Source of the DNA: Pseudomonas sp. Ant30-3
GTDB lineage: Bacteria > Pseudomonadota > Gammaproteobacteria > Pseudomonadales > Pseudomonadaceae
DNA length: 38,721 nt
Assembly: GCF_000690905.1 (NCBI RefSeq)
Contig: NZ_JMCL01000085.1
Span: forward strand, 1 to 38,721
Reading direction: 5' to 3'
In this document: piece by piece, positions 18,004 through 25,098 of the stretch
Numbering within the stretch: position 1 is the stretch's first letter
How the letters are laid out: the number at the start of each line of letters is the position of its first letter
Position numbers and translations under genes: made by a program
The notes under the pieces: model-generated
The model's database searches: none
What the model was told of the DNA's origin: nothing
Seen by the model: the letters and a program-made list of their open reading frames with translations, nothing else

Positions 18004-18079
18004 GGGTCGTTAGCTCAGTTGGTAGAGCAGTTGGCTTTTAACCAATTGGTCGTAGGTTCGAATCCCACACGACCCACCA
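18004..18079 (+). tRNA. tRNA-Lys (TTT)
   Basis: This 76-base cloverleaf has acceptor arms GGGTCGT and ACGACCC, anticodon loop CTTTTAA (anticodon TTT), T-loop GGTTCGAATCC and an encoded CCA. It starts five bases after tRNA-Pro copy 1. Confidence 0.97.
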
Positions 18080-18143
18080 TTTTTGAAACCAGTTAACGCT
18101 GGGATCAGATCTTAAGATCAGACGCCAAAAGCTCTGTTCGCAG

Positions 18144-18172
18144 AAGGCGCCTTTTAAAGGTGCCTTTTTTTT
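18144..18172 (+). terminator. Terminator-like hairpin between tRNA-Lys and the second tRNA-Pro
   Basis: AAGGCGCCTT (18144-18153), loop TTA and AAGGTGCCTT (18157-18166) form a 10-bp stem with one G-U pair, and T runs to 18172. It ends two bases before the second tRNA-Pro begins, so that tRNA needs read-through or its own promoter. Confidence 0.8.
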
Positions 18173-18174
18173 AC

Positions 18175-18251
18175 CGGGGTATAGCGCAGTCCGGTAGCGC
18201 GCCTGCTTTGGGAGCAGGATGTCAGGAGTTCGAATCCCCTTACCCCGACCA
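18175..18251 (+). tRNA. tRNA-Pro (TGG), copy 2
   Basis: All 77 bases match tRNA-Pro copy 1 at 17922, including anticodon TGG and the encoded CCA. It lies after a terminator-like hairpin and before another terminator. An exact copy 253 bases downstream of the first suggests recent duplication or gene conversion. Confidence 0.95.
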
Positions 18252-18255
18252 TATT

Positions 18256-18292
18256 AAAAATCCTCGTATCGAAAGATACGGGGATTTTTTTT
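18256..18292 (+). terminator. Terminator after the second tRNA-Pro
   Basis: A 15-bp stem pairs 18256-18270 with 18275-18289 (one wobble) closed by the stable loop GAAA. The T run reaches 18292. Confidence 0.95.
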
Positions 18293-18349
18293 GCCTGCCG
18301 CTCATGCGATGACGCTCGGCCATGGCAGGCCTGGGCTAATCGCTGACGC

Positions 18350-18385
18350 AAAAAAGCCGCGCTGCCGATCTTGGCAAGCGCGGCT
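18350..18385 (-). terminator. Terminator of the EF-hand gene
   Basis: Read on the minus strand, AGCCGCGCTTGCC pairs with GGCAGCGCGGCT and is followed by six T residues. It lies 15 bases after the stop of the EF-hand gene. Confidence 0.9.
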
Positions 18386-18399
18386 GGATGCCTTATAGC

Positions 18400-18813
18400 T
18401 TAGGCGCCGTCTTGATCTTTCAAATGCTCGAACAGGCCTTTAGGCATTTTCTTGCCATTGGCTTCGAAGTTGGCCTTCACGTTGTCGTAGGCCTCTTGCT
18501 CATCAATGAAGCCGTCATGGTTGGTGTCGATCTTGGCGAAATCGGACTTTGGCGCGACTTTTTTGAATTCCGCGCGAGACACCTTGCCGTCGCCATCGGA
18601 GTCGGTTTTGGTCATCGACTCATCACCACACTTGCCTTCACCACACTTTCCTTCGCCGCATTTGCCTTCAGGGGTTTTGACCGCCTGTTCTGCCGACGCC
18701 AGCAGATAACCTTGAGACAAAGGCTGCGCGGCGAACACCGAGCCGGACAACATCATGCCGCCGGCCAGCACTGCGCCAAGCAAACCGATAGTGTTTTTAG
18801 GGGTACGGGACAT
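18400..18813 (-). CDS. Secreted EF-hand protein with three EGKCG repeats (HvfA-like precursor?)
   Basis: This 137-residue protein begins with a signal peptide (LLGAVLAGGMMLSGSVFAAQ). Three direct EGKCG pentapeptides occupy residues 49-63. Two canonical EF-hand loops follow: DSDGDGKVSRAE at 71-82 and DTNHDGFIDEQE at 96-107. EGKCG repeats after a signal peptide are the hallmark of HvfA-type oxazolone/thioamide RiPP metallophore precursors, in which the cysteines are modified by DUF692/DUF2063 enzymes and bind copper. No such enzymes lie in this window. Unmodified, it may simply be a periplasmic calcium- and metal-binding protein. The ATG at 18813 has AGGAG eight bases upstream. It is flanked by tRNAs and a REPIN, apparently monocistronic. 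Confidence 0.9.
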   Translation of the reverse strand: MSRTPKNTIGLLGAVLAGGMMLSGSVFAAQPLSQGYLLASAEQAVKTPEGKCGEGKCGEGKCGDESMTKTDSDGDGKVSRAEFKKVAPKSDFAKIDTNHDGFIDEQEAYDNVKANFEANGKKMPKGLFEHLKDQDGA

Positions 18814-19125
18814 TTACATTCTCCTGGGTTGCACGACACAACCATCGATAAAGGACGCCACGCAAGTGCGGCGATACCCGTAGCGGGCGGGTTGCCTTGC
18901 TCGGGTGTGGCCATTTAGCGTCAGTGGTGTATCGCTACTGTGTCGCGACAGGGGGAGTTTGTAAGCCAAGGGGTGAAACGGCGGGGGAGATACAGTGGGA
19001 CACAGGAACCAGGTCCAAAGAAACCCGGTGTAGGAGCAAGCTTGCTCGCGATGCAGACAGCGCGGTCGTTCATGTGCACCGCGCCGATGCTATCGCGAGC
19101 AAGCTTGCTCCTACAGCAGGTGGCG
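18814..19125. other. Intergenic region between the EF-hand gene and ndh
   Basis: No gene is seen in these 312 bases. They hold the EF-hand gene's upstream region, a 10-bp palindrome TGTCGCGACA at 18941-18950 that might be an operator, and a REPIN at 19029-19115. The ndh gene on the minus strand ends at the right edge. Confidence 0.6.
19029..19115. repeat. REPIN (inverted REP pair)
   Basis: Arms 19029-19052 and 19092-19115 are perfect 24-base inverted copies of the common Pseudomonas REP that starts TGTAGGAGC and ends GCTCGCGAT. The 39-base spacer is unique. It lies just downstream of ndh and may act as its transcription end. Confidence 0.9.
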
Positions 19126-20424
19126 TTAGTGCAACTTCAACCGAGGCTCGGTTCCGCGCCCGATTTTGCTGCCCAGCATCAACATCGCCGTACGAAATGC
19201 GCCGTACAACGCCATCTGGTGCATGCGGTACAGCGACACGTAAAACATTCGCGCCAGCCAGCCCTCGAGCATCACGCTGCCCGTCAGGTTGCCCATCAAG
19301 TTACCCACAGCCGAAAAGCGCGACAGCGAAATCAGCGAGCCGTAATCGGTGTATTTGTATTCCGGCAGCGCCTTGCCTTCGATGCGCAGTTTCAGCGATT
19401 TCGCCAGCAACGACGCCTGTTGATGCGCAGCCTGGGCCCTCGGCGGCACGTTGCGATCGGTGCCGGGTTGCGGGCAGGCCGCGCAATCGCCAAACGCGAA
19501 GATGTTCTCGTCGCGAGTGGTTTGCAGCGTCTGCAACACCTGCAGTTGATTGATGCGGTTGGTCTCCAGACCGTCGATGTCCTTGAGGAAATCCGGCGCG
19601 CGAATCCCCGCCGCCCAGACTTTCAGGCTGGCGTTGATCACTTTGCCATCGACGGTGATCAGGCTATCGGCCGTGACTTCGCTGACCGCTGCGTTGGTCA
19701 TGACATTCACCCCGAGTTTCTCCAGGGTTTTATGCACAGGGCCGCCGATACGCTCCGGCAGGGCAGGCAATACCCGTGGTCCGGCTTCGATCAGGGTAAT
19801 GTGCATGTTTTCCGGTTTGATCCGGTCCAGCCCGTACGCCGCCAGTTCATGCGCTGCGTTGTGCAGCTCGGCGGCCAGTTCGACACCGGTGGCACCGGCG
19901 CCCACGATGGCGACGCTGATCTGCTCGACCTTGTCGGTCTGCCCGGCATGGGCGCGCAGGTAATGATTGAGCAACTGCTGATGAAAACGCTCGGCCTGCT
20001 TGCGCGTGTCGAGGAACAGGCAATGCTGCGCCGCGCCTTGCGTGCCGAAATCATTGGTAGTGCTGCCGACCGCGATCACCAGCGAGTCGTAACCCACTTC
20101 ACGTGCCGGTACCAGTTCCAGTCCGGCTTCGTCATAGGTGGCGGCCAGCTGGATTTTTTTCTGCGCGCGGTCAAGCCCGCTCATGCGCCCCAGCTGGAAC
20201 TCGAAGTGGTTCCATTTCGCCTGGGCAACATAGTTGAGTTCGTCTTCGGAGGAGTTCAGAGAACCGGCCGCCACTTCGTGCAACAACGGTTTCCAGATGT
20301 GGGTCAGGTTCGCGTCGACCAGCATTACGCTGGCCGTACCGCGCTTGCCCAGAGTCTTACCCAGACGGGTAGCCAACTCCAGACCGCCGGCGCCGCCGCC
20401 AACGATGACAATACGATGAGTCAT
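19126..20424 (-). CDS. ndh: Type II NADH dehydrogenase (NDH-2)
   Basis: This 432-residue flavoenzyme of the inner-membrane surface passes electrons from NADH to quinone without pumping protons. The FAD fold is MTHRIVIVGGGAGGLELATRLG (GxGxxG at residues 9-14). A second dinucleotide fold, ISVAIVGAGATGVELAAELH, binds NADH. IFAFGDCAACPQPG is the FAD-contact motif and the quinone-site AQAAHQQA motif follows. The C-terminus (WLARMFYVSLYRMHQMALYG) holds the amphipathic membrane-binding helices. The ATG at 20424 was chosen to start at MTHRIVIVGGG; a reading from 20460 would add twelve unlikely residues. Confidence 0.95.
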   Translation of the reverse strand: MTHRIVIVGGGAGGLELATRLGKTLGKRGTASVMLVDANLTHIWKPLLHEVAAGSLNSSEDELNYVAQAKWNHFEFQLGRMSGLDRAQKKIQLAATYDEAGLELVPAREVGYDSLVIAVGSTTNDFGTQGAAQHCLFLDTRKQAERFHQQLLNHYLRAHAGQTDKVEQISVAIVGAGATGVELAAELHNAAHELAAYGLDRIKPENMHITLIEAGPRVLPALPERIGGPVHKTLEKLGVNVMTNAAVSEVTADSLITVDGKVINASLKVWAAGIRAPDFLKDIDGLETNRINQLQVLQTLQTTRDENIFAFGDCAACPQPGTDRNVPPRAQAAHQQASLLAKSLKLRIEGKALPEYKYTDYGSLISLSRFSAVGNLMGNLTGSVMLEGWLARMFYVSLYRMHQMALYGAFRTAMLMLGSKIGRGTEPRLKLH

Positions 20425-20484
20425 GGGGATATCTCGCAAGGCTAAAAGAAATCGGTGCAATTACCCGAGCGAGCGCTAAGCAGC

Positions 20485-20658
20485 TCATAGCGTCAGGTAA
20501 CTGATAAATCGGCTTAACAGGCCTAAACCAATGGTCACTGCGACGACCAGCACCAGGAGCATCCACGGCCGGAAAGGCCGGCGCTCGACTTGGTGCTGCG
20601 CCAATTGCAGGTACTCTTCGACATGCTTCTGGTCGTCCGGGTTCAGGCGGCTGGTCAT
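20485..20658 (-). CDS. DUF3094 small membrane protein
   Basis: This 57-residue protein, MTSRLNPDDQKHVEEYLQLA at the N-terminus, has a basic proline segment RRPFRPW and one C-terminal transmembrane helix (MLLVLVVAVTIGLGLLSRF). It fits the DUF3094 family, found near ndh in pseudomonads; no function is known to me. The ATG at 20658 has GAGG five bases upstream on the minus strand. It sits 60 bases upstream of ndh on the same strand and may be cotranscribed with it. Confidence 0.85.
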   Translation of the reverse strand: MTSRLNPDDQKHVEEYLQLAQHQVERRPFRPWMLLVLVVAVTIGLGLLSRFISYLTL

Positions 20659-20710
20659 ATTGGCCTCGTCAGGTAGACGTTACTGAATGTGAAGAAGCTA
20701 CAGCGGGTTT

Positions 20711-21238
20711 TTATCGCACGTTGAACGGAGCATAGCCGGTGTCCGGAATCGGATCGACGCTCACTGCGTCTTCCAGGCGAATGATCCCGCTTTGTAACAC
20801 TCGGGCCGTGATTCCACCATGGCCGCGCACAGCCTGAAAAGTCCCTGGGCCGAGGCTGTTCTGCAAACGCGCGCAGGGCTGACACCAACCGGTAGTTTCG
20901 AAAATCGCCTGGCCGATCCGGAAGCGCCGGCCCTTTAGGCTGAACAGATTGATGCCGCTGACGACGATGTTGCGGCGCAAGTCCGCAGGCGTCACCGGAT
21001 GCTCATCGGCACGTCCCAGCAGCGAACTGATCACGGCCAGATGTTCCCACTGAATCAGCGTCACTTGCCGCGCATTGCGCACGCCGGGGCGCGCGCGATC
21101 ACCGGTCAGGCCCGCTTCGAGGCGCGCTTCAACCGCGTCGAGTTCGATCATCGGCGCGTGCCGTTCCGGGCGTACACCGATCCAGCGAACACGACCTTGT
21201 TGCGGCACCTCGGCAATCAATTCCTGCAATGGCGTCAC
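20711..21238 (-). CDS. MOSC domain-containing protein
   Basis: This 175-residue protein of the MOSC family (C-terminal domain of molybdenum cofactor sulfurases) has the motif TTGWCQPCARL, which places the conserved cysteine near residue 120. RRNIVVSGINLFSLKGRRFRIG is the typical MOSC beta-strand core. MOSC proteins handle sulfur or molybdenum cofactor, and stand-alone ones such as YiiM reduce hydroxylated purine analogues; the substrate here is unknown. Its ATG overlaps the stop of the DUF1780 gene (ATGA), so the two are likely translated together. Confidence 0.88.
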   Translation of the reverse strand: MTPLQELIAEVPQQGRVRWIGVRPERHAPMIELDAVEARLEAGLTGDRARPGVRNARQVTLIQWEHLAVISSLLGRADEHPVTPADLRRNIVVSGINLFSLKGRRFRIGQAIFETTGWCQPCARLQNSLGPGTFQAVRGHGGITARVLQSGIIRLEDAVSVDPIPDTGYAPFNVR

Positions 21239-21861
21239 AGGCTGATCCCGACGTCGAAGACGATGCTGCGCCCCAAATTGCTGCGCAGGAAATCCGGCGC
21301 ATCCGGGTGGGCGAACAACACACGGGCGAAGGTCGGACCGACCAGCGACAACGAGCGCCAGCCCTGGCGCAGGTATTCGGTGGGCGGCGGGAAATGACTG
21401 TTGAGGTCGAGCACTTCGCGCTTGAGACTGGCGAAGGCAATGATGTCCAGCTCACCGAGGTCCATACCGCGTTCTTTGTAGTTGTGAGCTTTTTTGCGCA
21501 AGGTCGGTGCCAGTCTCAAAAGGAATTCATTGGCAGGGATGCGTTTGGGTTTTGCTTCGCGGCGCACCAGCTGGCTGAGGGAAAACGCGCTGCGTCGACG
21601 TTGCAGTTCATCGCGCCACTCGTCATTGAGGCGCCGGCCTTCGTCGAGGACGAAGAACACTTCAAAACTGGCATCGCGAAACAGCACGTCCGGCGGCTCA
21701 CCGGCGGGGGCGAATTCATCAACGCGGTAGGGAATGTTCAGCCCCTGCAAGAGACGCTGACACACCCACCGCTCCCGCTCCCATTTGCGGGCATTGGAAA
21801 GGAACGCGTTGGCTTGCTCGGCCGCAATGGTCAGCAGGCGTAAGTAATCTGAATCATCCAT
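21235..21861 (-). CDS. DUF1780 protein, putative PD-(D/E)xK-like fold
   Basis: This 208-residue soluble protein has a central segment PPDVLFRDASFEVFFVLDEG, spaced like the Asp and Glu of a PD-(D/E)xK nuclease core but without a clear lysine. KEREMD-like helices and a basic stretch, RREAKPKRIP, lie nearby. I recognise the family as DUF1780, structurally related to endonucleases; no activity is established to me. The ATG at 21861 was chosen over a TTG seven codons upstream. Its stop overlaps the MOSC start. It is convergent with nothing and 45 bases from dctM on the same strand. Confidence 0.85.
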   Translation of the reverse strand: MDDSDYLRLLTIAAEQANAFLSNARKWERERWVCQRLLQGLNIPYRVDEFAPAGEPPDVLFRDASFEVFFVLDEGRRLNDEWRDELQRRRSAFSLSQLVRREAKPKRIPANEFLLRLAPTLRKKAHNYKERGMDLGELDIIAFASLKREVLDLNSHFPPPTEYLRQGWRSLSLVGPTFARVLFAHPDAPDFLRSNLGRSIVFDVGISL

Positions 21862-21906
21862 AGACCCAAGCTTAGCGTTCAAATGCGTCGTAATGGTAAC
21901 GCTCCG

Positions 21907-23190
21907 TCACGTCATTCCAAGCCAGTTCGGCAGCGCCAGGGAAATCCACGGTACGTAGGTGATCAATATCAGGAACAGCAGCAGGATGATCAGCCATGGC
22001 ATCGCCGCACGGATGGTGGCGCCCAGCGACATGCCGGTAACCGCCGACGTGACAAACAGGTTGAGCCCTACGGGGGGGGTTATCAGACCGATCTCCAGGT
22101 TGACCACCATGATGATGCCGAGGTGAATCGGATCGATCCCCAATTCCATGGCAATCGGAAACAGGATAGGCGCCAGGATCAGGATGATCGCCGACGGTTC
22201 CATGAATGCGCCCGCGATCAGCAACACAATGTTGACCACCAGCAGGAAAGTCACCGGTGTCAGGCCCGCGGCAATAACCCAGGCGGTGATTGTTTGCGGT
22301 ATTTGCTCTGTGGTCAGCACATGGGCGAAGAGCATGGCGTTGGCGATGATGAACATCAGCATGATGCTCAGCTTGGCCGATTCCAGCAGCACTTTTGGTG
22401 TCTCGCGAAACGTCATGTCTTTGTAGACGAACAGGGCCACGAACGCCGAGTAAACCGCCGCCACGGCCGCTGCTTCGGTCGGCGTGAACATCCCGGAATA
22501 GATGCCGCCGAGGATGATCACCATCAGCAGCAGGCCCCAGATCGCCTTGCGCGCAGCCGTCAGCCATTCACGAATCGACGCCCGCGGCATGGCCGGCAGG
22601 TTTTTCCAGACCGCGACCACGTAGATGGCAACCATCAGAAATGTACCCAGCAGCAGCCCAGGCACCACGCCGGCCATGAACAGTTTACCGACAGAGGTTT
22701 CTGTCGCCGCCGCATACACCACCATCACGATGGAGGGCGGAATGAGAATGCCCAGCGTGCCGGCGTTGCAGACAATACCGGCGCCAAACGCCTGTGGATA
22801 ACCGGAACGGACCATGCCTGCAATGGCGATCGAGCCCACCGCCGCCACGGTCGCGGGGCTAGAGCCGGACAGCGCGGCGAACAGCATGCACGCCAGCACG
22901 GCAGCGATGGCCAGACCACCTCGGATATGACCGACGCAGGCGTTGGCGAAGTCGATCAGGCGCCGCGCCACGCCGCCTGTGGTCATGAAGGCGCCGGCCA
23001 ACAGGAAGAACGGGATCGCCAGCAGCGTGTAGTGCTCGGAGGTCTCGAACAGCTTGATGGCCAGCGAGCGTACGGAGTCGGGGCTGAACAACAGGATCGT
23101 CAACGAACCGGCCAAACCCAGCGATACAGCAATCGGCACGCCGATGAACATCAGCACGAACAGCGCCACAAAGAGGAAGAGAATGGTCAT
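21907..23190 (-). CDS. dctM: TRAP transporter large permease (DctM)
   Basis: This 427-residue inner-membrane protein has about 11-12 transmembrane helices and is the ion-coupled channel subunit of a TRAP transporter. Family motifs include LAIPFFLLAGAFM, ALSGSSPATVAAVGSIAIAGM, CNAGTLGILIPPSIVMVVY and a repeat of the hairpin at EIGLITPPVGLNLFV. Its ATG overlaps the dctQ stop (four bases), so the membrane subunits are translationally coupled. With the solute-binding protein upstream it forms a complete P-Q-M system, most likely for C4-dicarboxylates. Confidence 0.93.
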   Translation of the reverse strand: MTILFLFVALFVLMFIGVPIAVSLGLAGSLTILLFSPDSVRSLAIKLFETSEHYTLLAIPFFLLAGAFMTTGGVARRLIDFANACVGHIRGGLAIAAVLACMLFAALSGSSPATVAAVGSIAIAGMVRSGYPQAFGAGIVCNAGTLGILIPPSIVMVVYAAATETSVGKLFMAGVVPGLLLGTFLMVAIYVVAVWKNLPAMPRASIREWLTAARKAIWGLLLMVIILGGIYSGMFTPTEAAAVAAVYSAFVALFVYKDMTFRETPKVLLESAKLSIMLMFIIANAMLFAHVLTTEQIPQTITAWVIAAGLTPVTFLLVVNIVLLIAGAFMEPSAIILILAPILFPIAMELGIDPIHLGIIMVVNLEIGLITPPVGLNLFVTSAVTGMSLGATIRAAMPWLIILLLFLILITYVPWISLALPNWLGMT

Positions 23191-23819
23191 TTGCGGTCAT
23201 CCTCATGCTCGGTAAGTTTCAGCACGTCTGCCGCTTCATCGGCCAGGCCCAGACCAGTCTGGCGATTCTGTACGATGCGCACGAAGATTTCGGCAAAGCG
23301 GATGAACACCAAGGCGAAACCCACCGGGACAATCAGCCCGATGTGCCATTGCATGATGCCGTAATGGCCCAGGTCTTCGGCGCCGATGCCGGCGATGAAC
23401 AGGGTTTGAATCCATTCGAAACTCGCAACACTGAGCAGGCCCGCGTAGCCGAGGCAGCACAGGCAGGCAATGATACCGATGTAACGCTGCACCGGTTTGC
23501 TCGCCAGTTTCACCAGAGCGTCGACGCCGATGTGGCCCGCGGTGCGCACCCCGTACGACAAGCCGAAAAAGATCAGCCAGGCGAACAGGGCCTTGGTCAT
23601 CGAAATACTCCAGGTCATCGCTTGCGCCATGCCCATGATGCTGTCGCCAATCGCGAACAGCGGTTCACTGGCGCTCGGCCACGAGTCGGCGAAGCTGTAA
23701 AAAACGCTGTAGAGGTTGTTCAGGATGACGTAAACGAAGGTCACCAGTGTCATCGCTGCCAGCAGGAAAACAATGAAGCCTTCTTCGAAATGTTCCCAGA
23801 TGCGCCGCAAGGCATTCAT
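23187..23819 (-). CDS. dctQ: TRAP transporter small permease (DctQ)
   Basis: This 210-residue inner-membrane subunit has four hydrophobic helices (FIVFLLAAMTLVTFVYVILN, FAWLIFFGLSYGVRTAGHIGVD, IGIIACLCCLGYAGLLSVAS, HIGLIVPVGFALVFIRFAE). The GVRTAGHIGVD segment is typical of DctQ. I chose ATG 23819, which has GGGAG nine bases upstream, over an ATG three codons earlier directly abutting that site. Its stop overlaps dctM. Confidence 0.92.
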   Translation of the reverse strand: MNALRRIWEHFEEGFIVFLLAAMTLVTFVYVILNNLYSVFYSFADSWPSASEPLFAIGDSIMGMAQAMTWSISMTKALFAWLIFFGLSYGVRTAGHIGVDALVKLASKPVQRYIGIIACLCCLGYAGLLSVASFEWIQTLFIAGIGAEDLGHYGIMQWHIGLIVPVGFALVFIRFAEIFVRIVQNRQTGLGLADEAADVLKLTEHEDDRK

Positions 23820-23854
23820 GAGTGGCATCTCCCGATCGAGTGACGACTGTGAAC

Positions 23855-23881
23855 GAGCGGCCGCCCGTTAAGGCGGCGCTC
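23855..23881 (-). other. Intercistronic hairpin between dctP and dctQ
   Basis: GAGCG and CCGCC pair with GGCGG and CGCTC, with one bulged G, giving a 10-bp GC-rich stem in the 71-base gap after dctP. There is no T run, so it more likely stabilises the dctP mRNA end or attenuates read-through, as such hairpins do between binding-protein and permease genes. Confidence 0.5.
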
Positions 23882-23890
23882 ACGGGCAGA

Positions 23891-24886
23891 TTACTGAGCC
23901 TGATTGGCGGCGTCGGCGGCCTTGATCAGGTCAGCGCCAATATCCGCTTCGAATTTCGACCACACCGGTTTCATCGCTTCACGCCATTTGCCGCGCTGCT
24001 CTGGAGTCAGCGTGATGATCTCGGTGGTTTTTGCAGTGAGGATGTTCTGCTTGGCGTCCTGGTTCAGCTTCTCGGCGTCCTTGTTAACCTGCGCCGTCAC
24101 CTCGACGATGATCTTGTCCAGTTCGGTTTTCACATCCGCCGGCAGGCCGCTCCAGAACTTGGTGTTGGTGATCAGCATGTAGTCGAGCAAGCCGTGGTCG
24201 GTTTCGGTGATGAATTTCTGCACCTCGTGCATCTTCTGGCTGTAGATGTTCGAGTAAGGGTTTTCCGCGCCATTCACCACGCCTGTCTGCAAGCCTTGAT
24301 ACACCTCGGCGAAGCTCATTTTGCGCGGGTTGGCGCGCACGGCCTTGAACTGCTCTTCCAGCACGGCGGAGGCTTGTACGCGGAACTTCAGGCCTCGCGC
24401 ATCGGCGGGTTCACGCAGTGCCTTGTTGGCCGACAATTGCTTCATGCCGTTGTGCCAATACGCCAGGCCCGTGATGTTCTTGCCTTCCATCGACTTCAGC
24501 AAATTCTGTCCGTCAGCACTGAGCTGAAAGCGATCCACTGCAGCGATGTCGTTAAACAGAAACGGCAGGTCGAACAGCTGCAGCTTCGGCGTGTATTGCT
24601 CGAATTTTGCCAGCGACGGCGCAATCAGTTGCACATCGCCTGACAGCAGCGCCTCCATTTCCTTGCCGTCACCGAACAACGAAGAGTTGGGGTACACATC
24701 GACCCGGACTTTGCCTGCCAGGCGTTCTTCCACGAGCTTCTTGAACATCAGCGCGCCCTGACCCTTGGGCGTTTGTTCGGCCACCACGTGGGAGAACTTG
24801 ATGATGATCGGATCGGCTGCCAGCGACAGACCGGACGCCCCCAGCGCCAATACACAGACCGCTGCCTTGCAAAAAGACTTGAGCAT
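23891..24886 (-). CDS. dctP: TRAP transporter substrate-binding protein (DctP)
   Basis: This 331-residue periplasmic protein has signal peptide MLKSFCKAAVCVLALGASGL...LAAD. The mature part fits the DctP family: FSHVVAEQTPKGQGALMFKKLVEE, LPFLFND, LKFRVQAS (Arg that binds the carboxylate of the substrate) and QTGVVNGAENPYSNIYSQ. These features suggest a C4-dicarboxylate such as succinate, malate or fumarate. AGAGG lies before the ATG. No DctB/DctD regulator is adjacent in the window, and I saw no correctly spaced sigma-54 site upstream. Confidence 0.93.
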   Translation of the reverse strand: MLKSFCKAAVCVLALGASGLSLAADPIIIKFSHVVAEQTPKGQGALMFKKLVEERLAGKVRVDVYPNSSLFGDGKEMEALLSGDVQLIAPSLAKFEQYTPKLQLFDLPFLFNDIAAVDRFQLSADGQNLLKSMEGKNITGLAYWHNGMKQLSANKALREPADARGLKFRVQASAVLEEQFKAVRANPRKMSFAEVYQGLQTGVVNGAENPYSNIYSQKMHEVQKFITETDHGLLDYMLITNTKFWSGLPADVKTELDKIIVEVTAQVNKDAEKLNQDAKQNILTAKTTEIITLTPEQRGKWREAMKPVWSKFEADIGADLIKAADAANQAQ

Positions 24887-24969
24887 TCACATGTTCCTCT
24901 TGTTGTTTTGTCGTGTCGTTTATTCCAAAACGCACGGTGGACAGAAAGAGTCTAGGCAATAAATCCATT

Positions 24970-25098
24970 TACGTCGGTGGGATGCGTTACTTAATGCCAC
25001 CGGGAACCCCGGTGTAGACTGAGGGCGATCCTCAGGGGCACTCTGCTACCCGGGCGACCTCCCGGTAGTATTGGCCCAAGTGCCGGAGACCTGTAGCC
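24970..25098 (+). promoter_or_regulatory. Probable cobalamin-type riboswitch leader
   Basis: The leader before the CbiM-like gene has GGGAACCCCGGTG (25002-25014), like the conserved GGGAA...GGTG element of cobalamin riboswitches. Downstream is GCCGGAGACCTG (25083-25094), like the B12 box GCCAGGAGACCTGCC. Between them are stems CTGAGG/CCTCAG (25019-25034) and CTACCcGGG/CCCGGTAG (25046-25068), and GGGGCACTCTG resembling the kissing-loop region. GGAG of the B12 box is also the ribosome site, ten bases before the ATG, so ligand binding could block translation. CGGTGG (24975) and CCCGGTG (25008) compete for the same CCACCG segment. Exact class and ligand need a covariance search. Confidence 0.6.

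Noticed and set aside
18154..18351. A 65-codon open frame on the minus strand, containing GVRGFELLTSCSQSRRATG
   Set aside because: It is the antisense reading of the second tRNA-Pro. This kind of false ORF is common opposite tRNA-Pro genes, and no ribosome site is present.
18625..18669. Three 15-base DNA repeats that look like a small repeat array
   Set aside because: They are in-frame codons for EGKCG inside a gene with a good ribosome site and EF-hands, not a CRISPR or intergenic repeat.
18940..20445. A 501-codon plus-strand open frame opposite ndh
   Set aside because: It is the complementary shadow of ndh in GC-rich DNA; it has no recognisable domain, and ndh has full motifs.
21883..23364. 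A long plus-strand open frame opposite dctM and dctQ
   Set aside because: It is rich in His, Gln, Asp and Arg, typical of the reverse of a hydrophobic high-GC gene, and dctM/dctQ on the other strand have clear family motifs.
24982..24999. Minus-strand TGGCAT...GCAT as a sigma-54 promoter for dctP
   Set aside because: GG and GC are separated by eleven bases instead of ten, and the bases lie inside the likely riboswitch region of the divergent gene.
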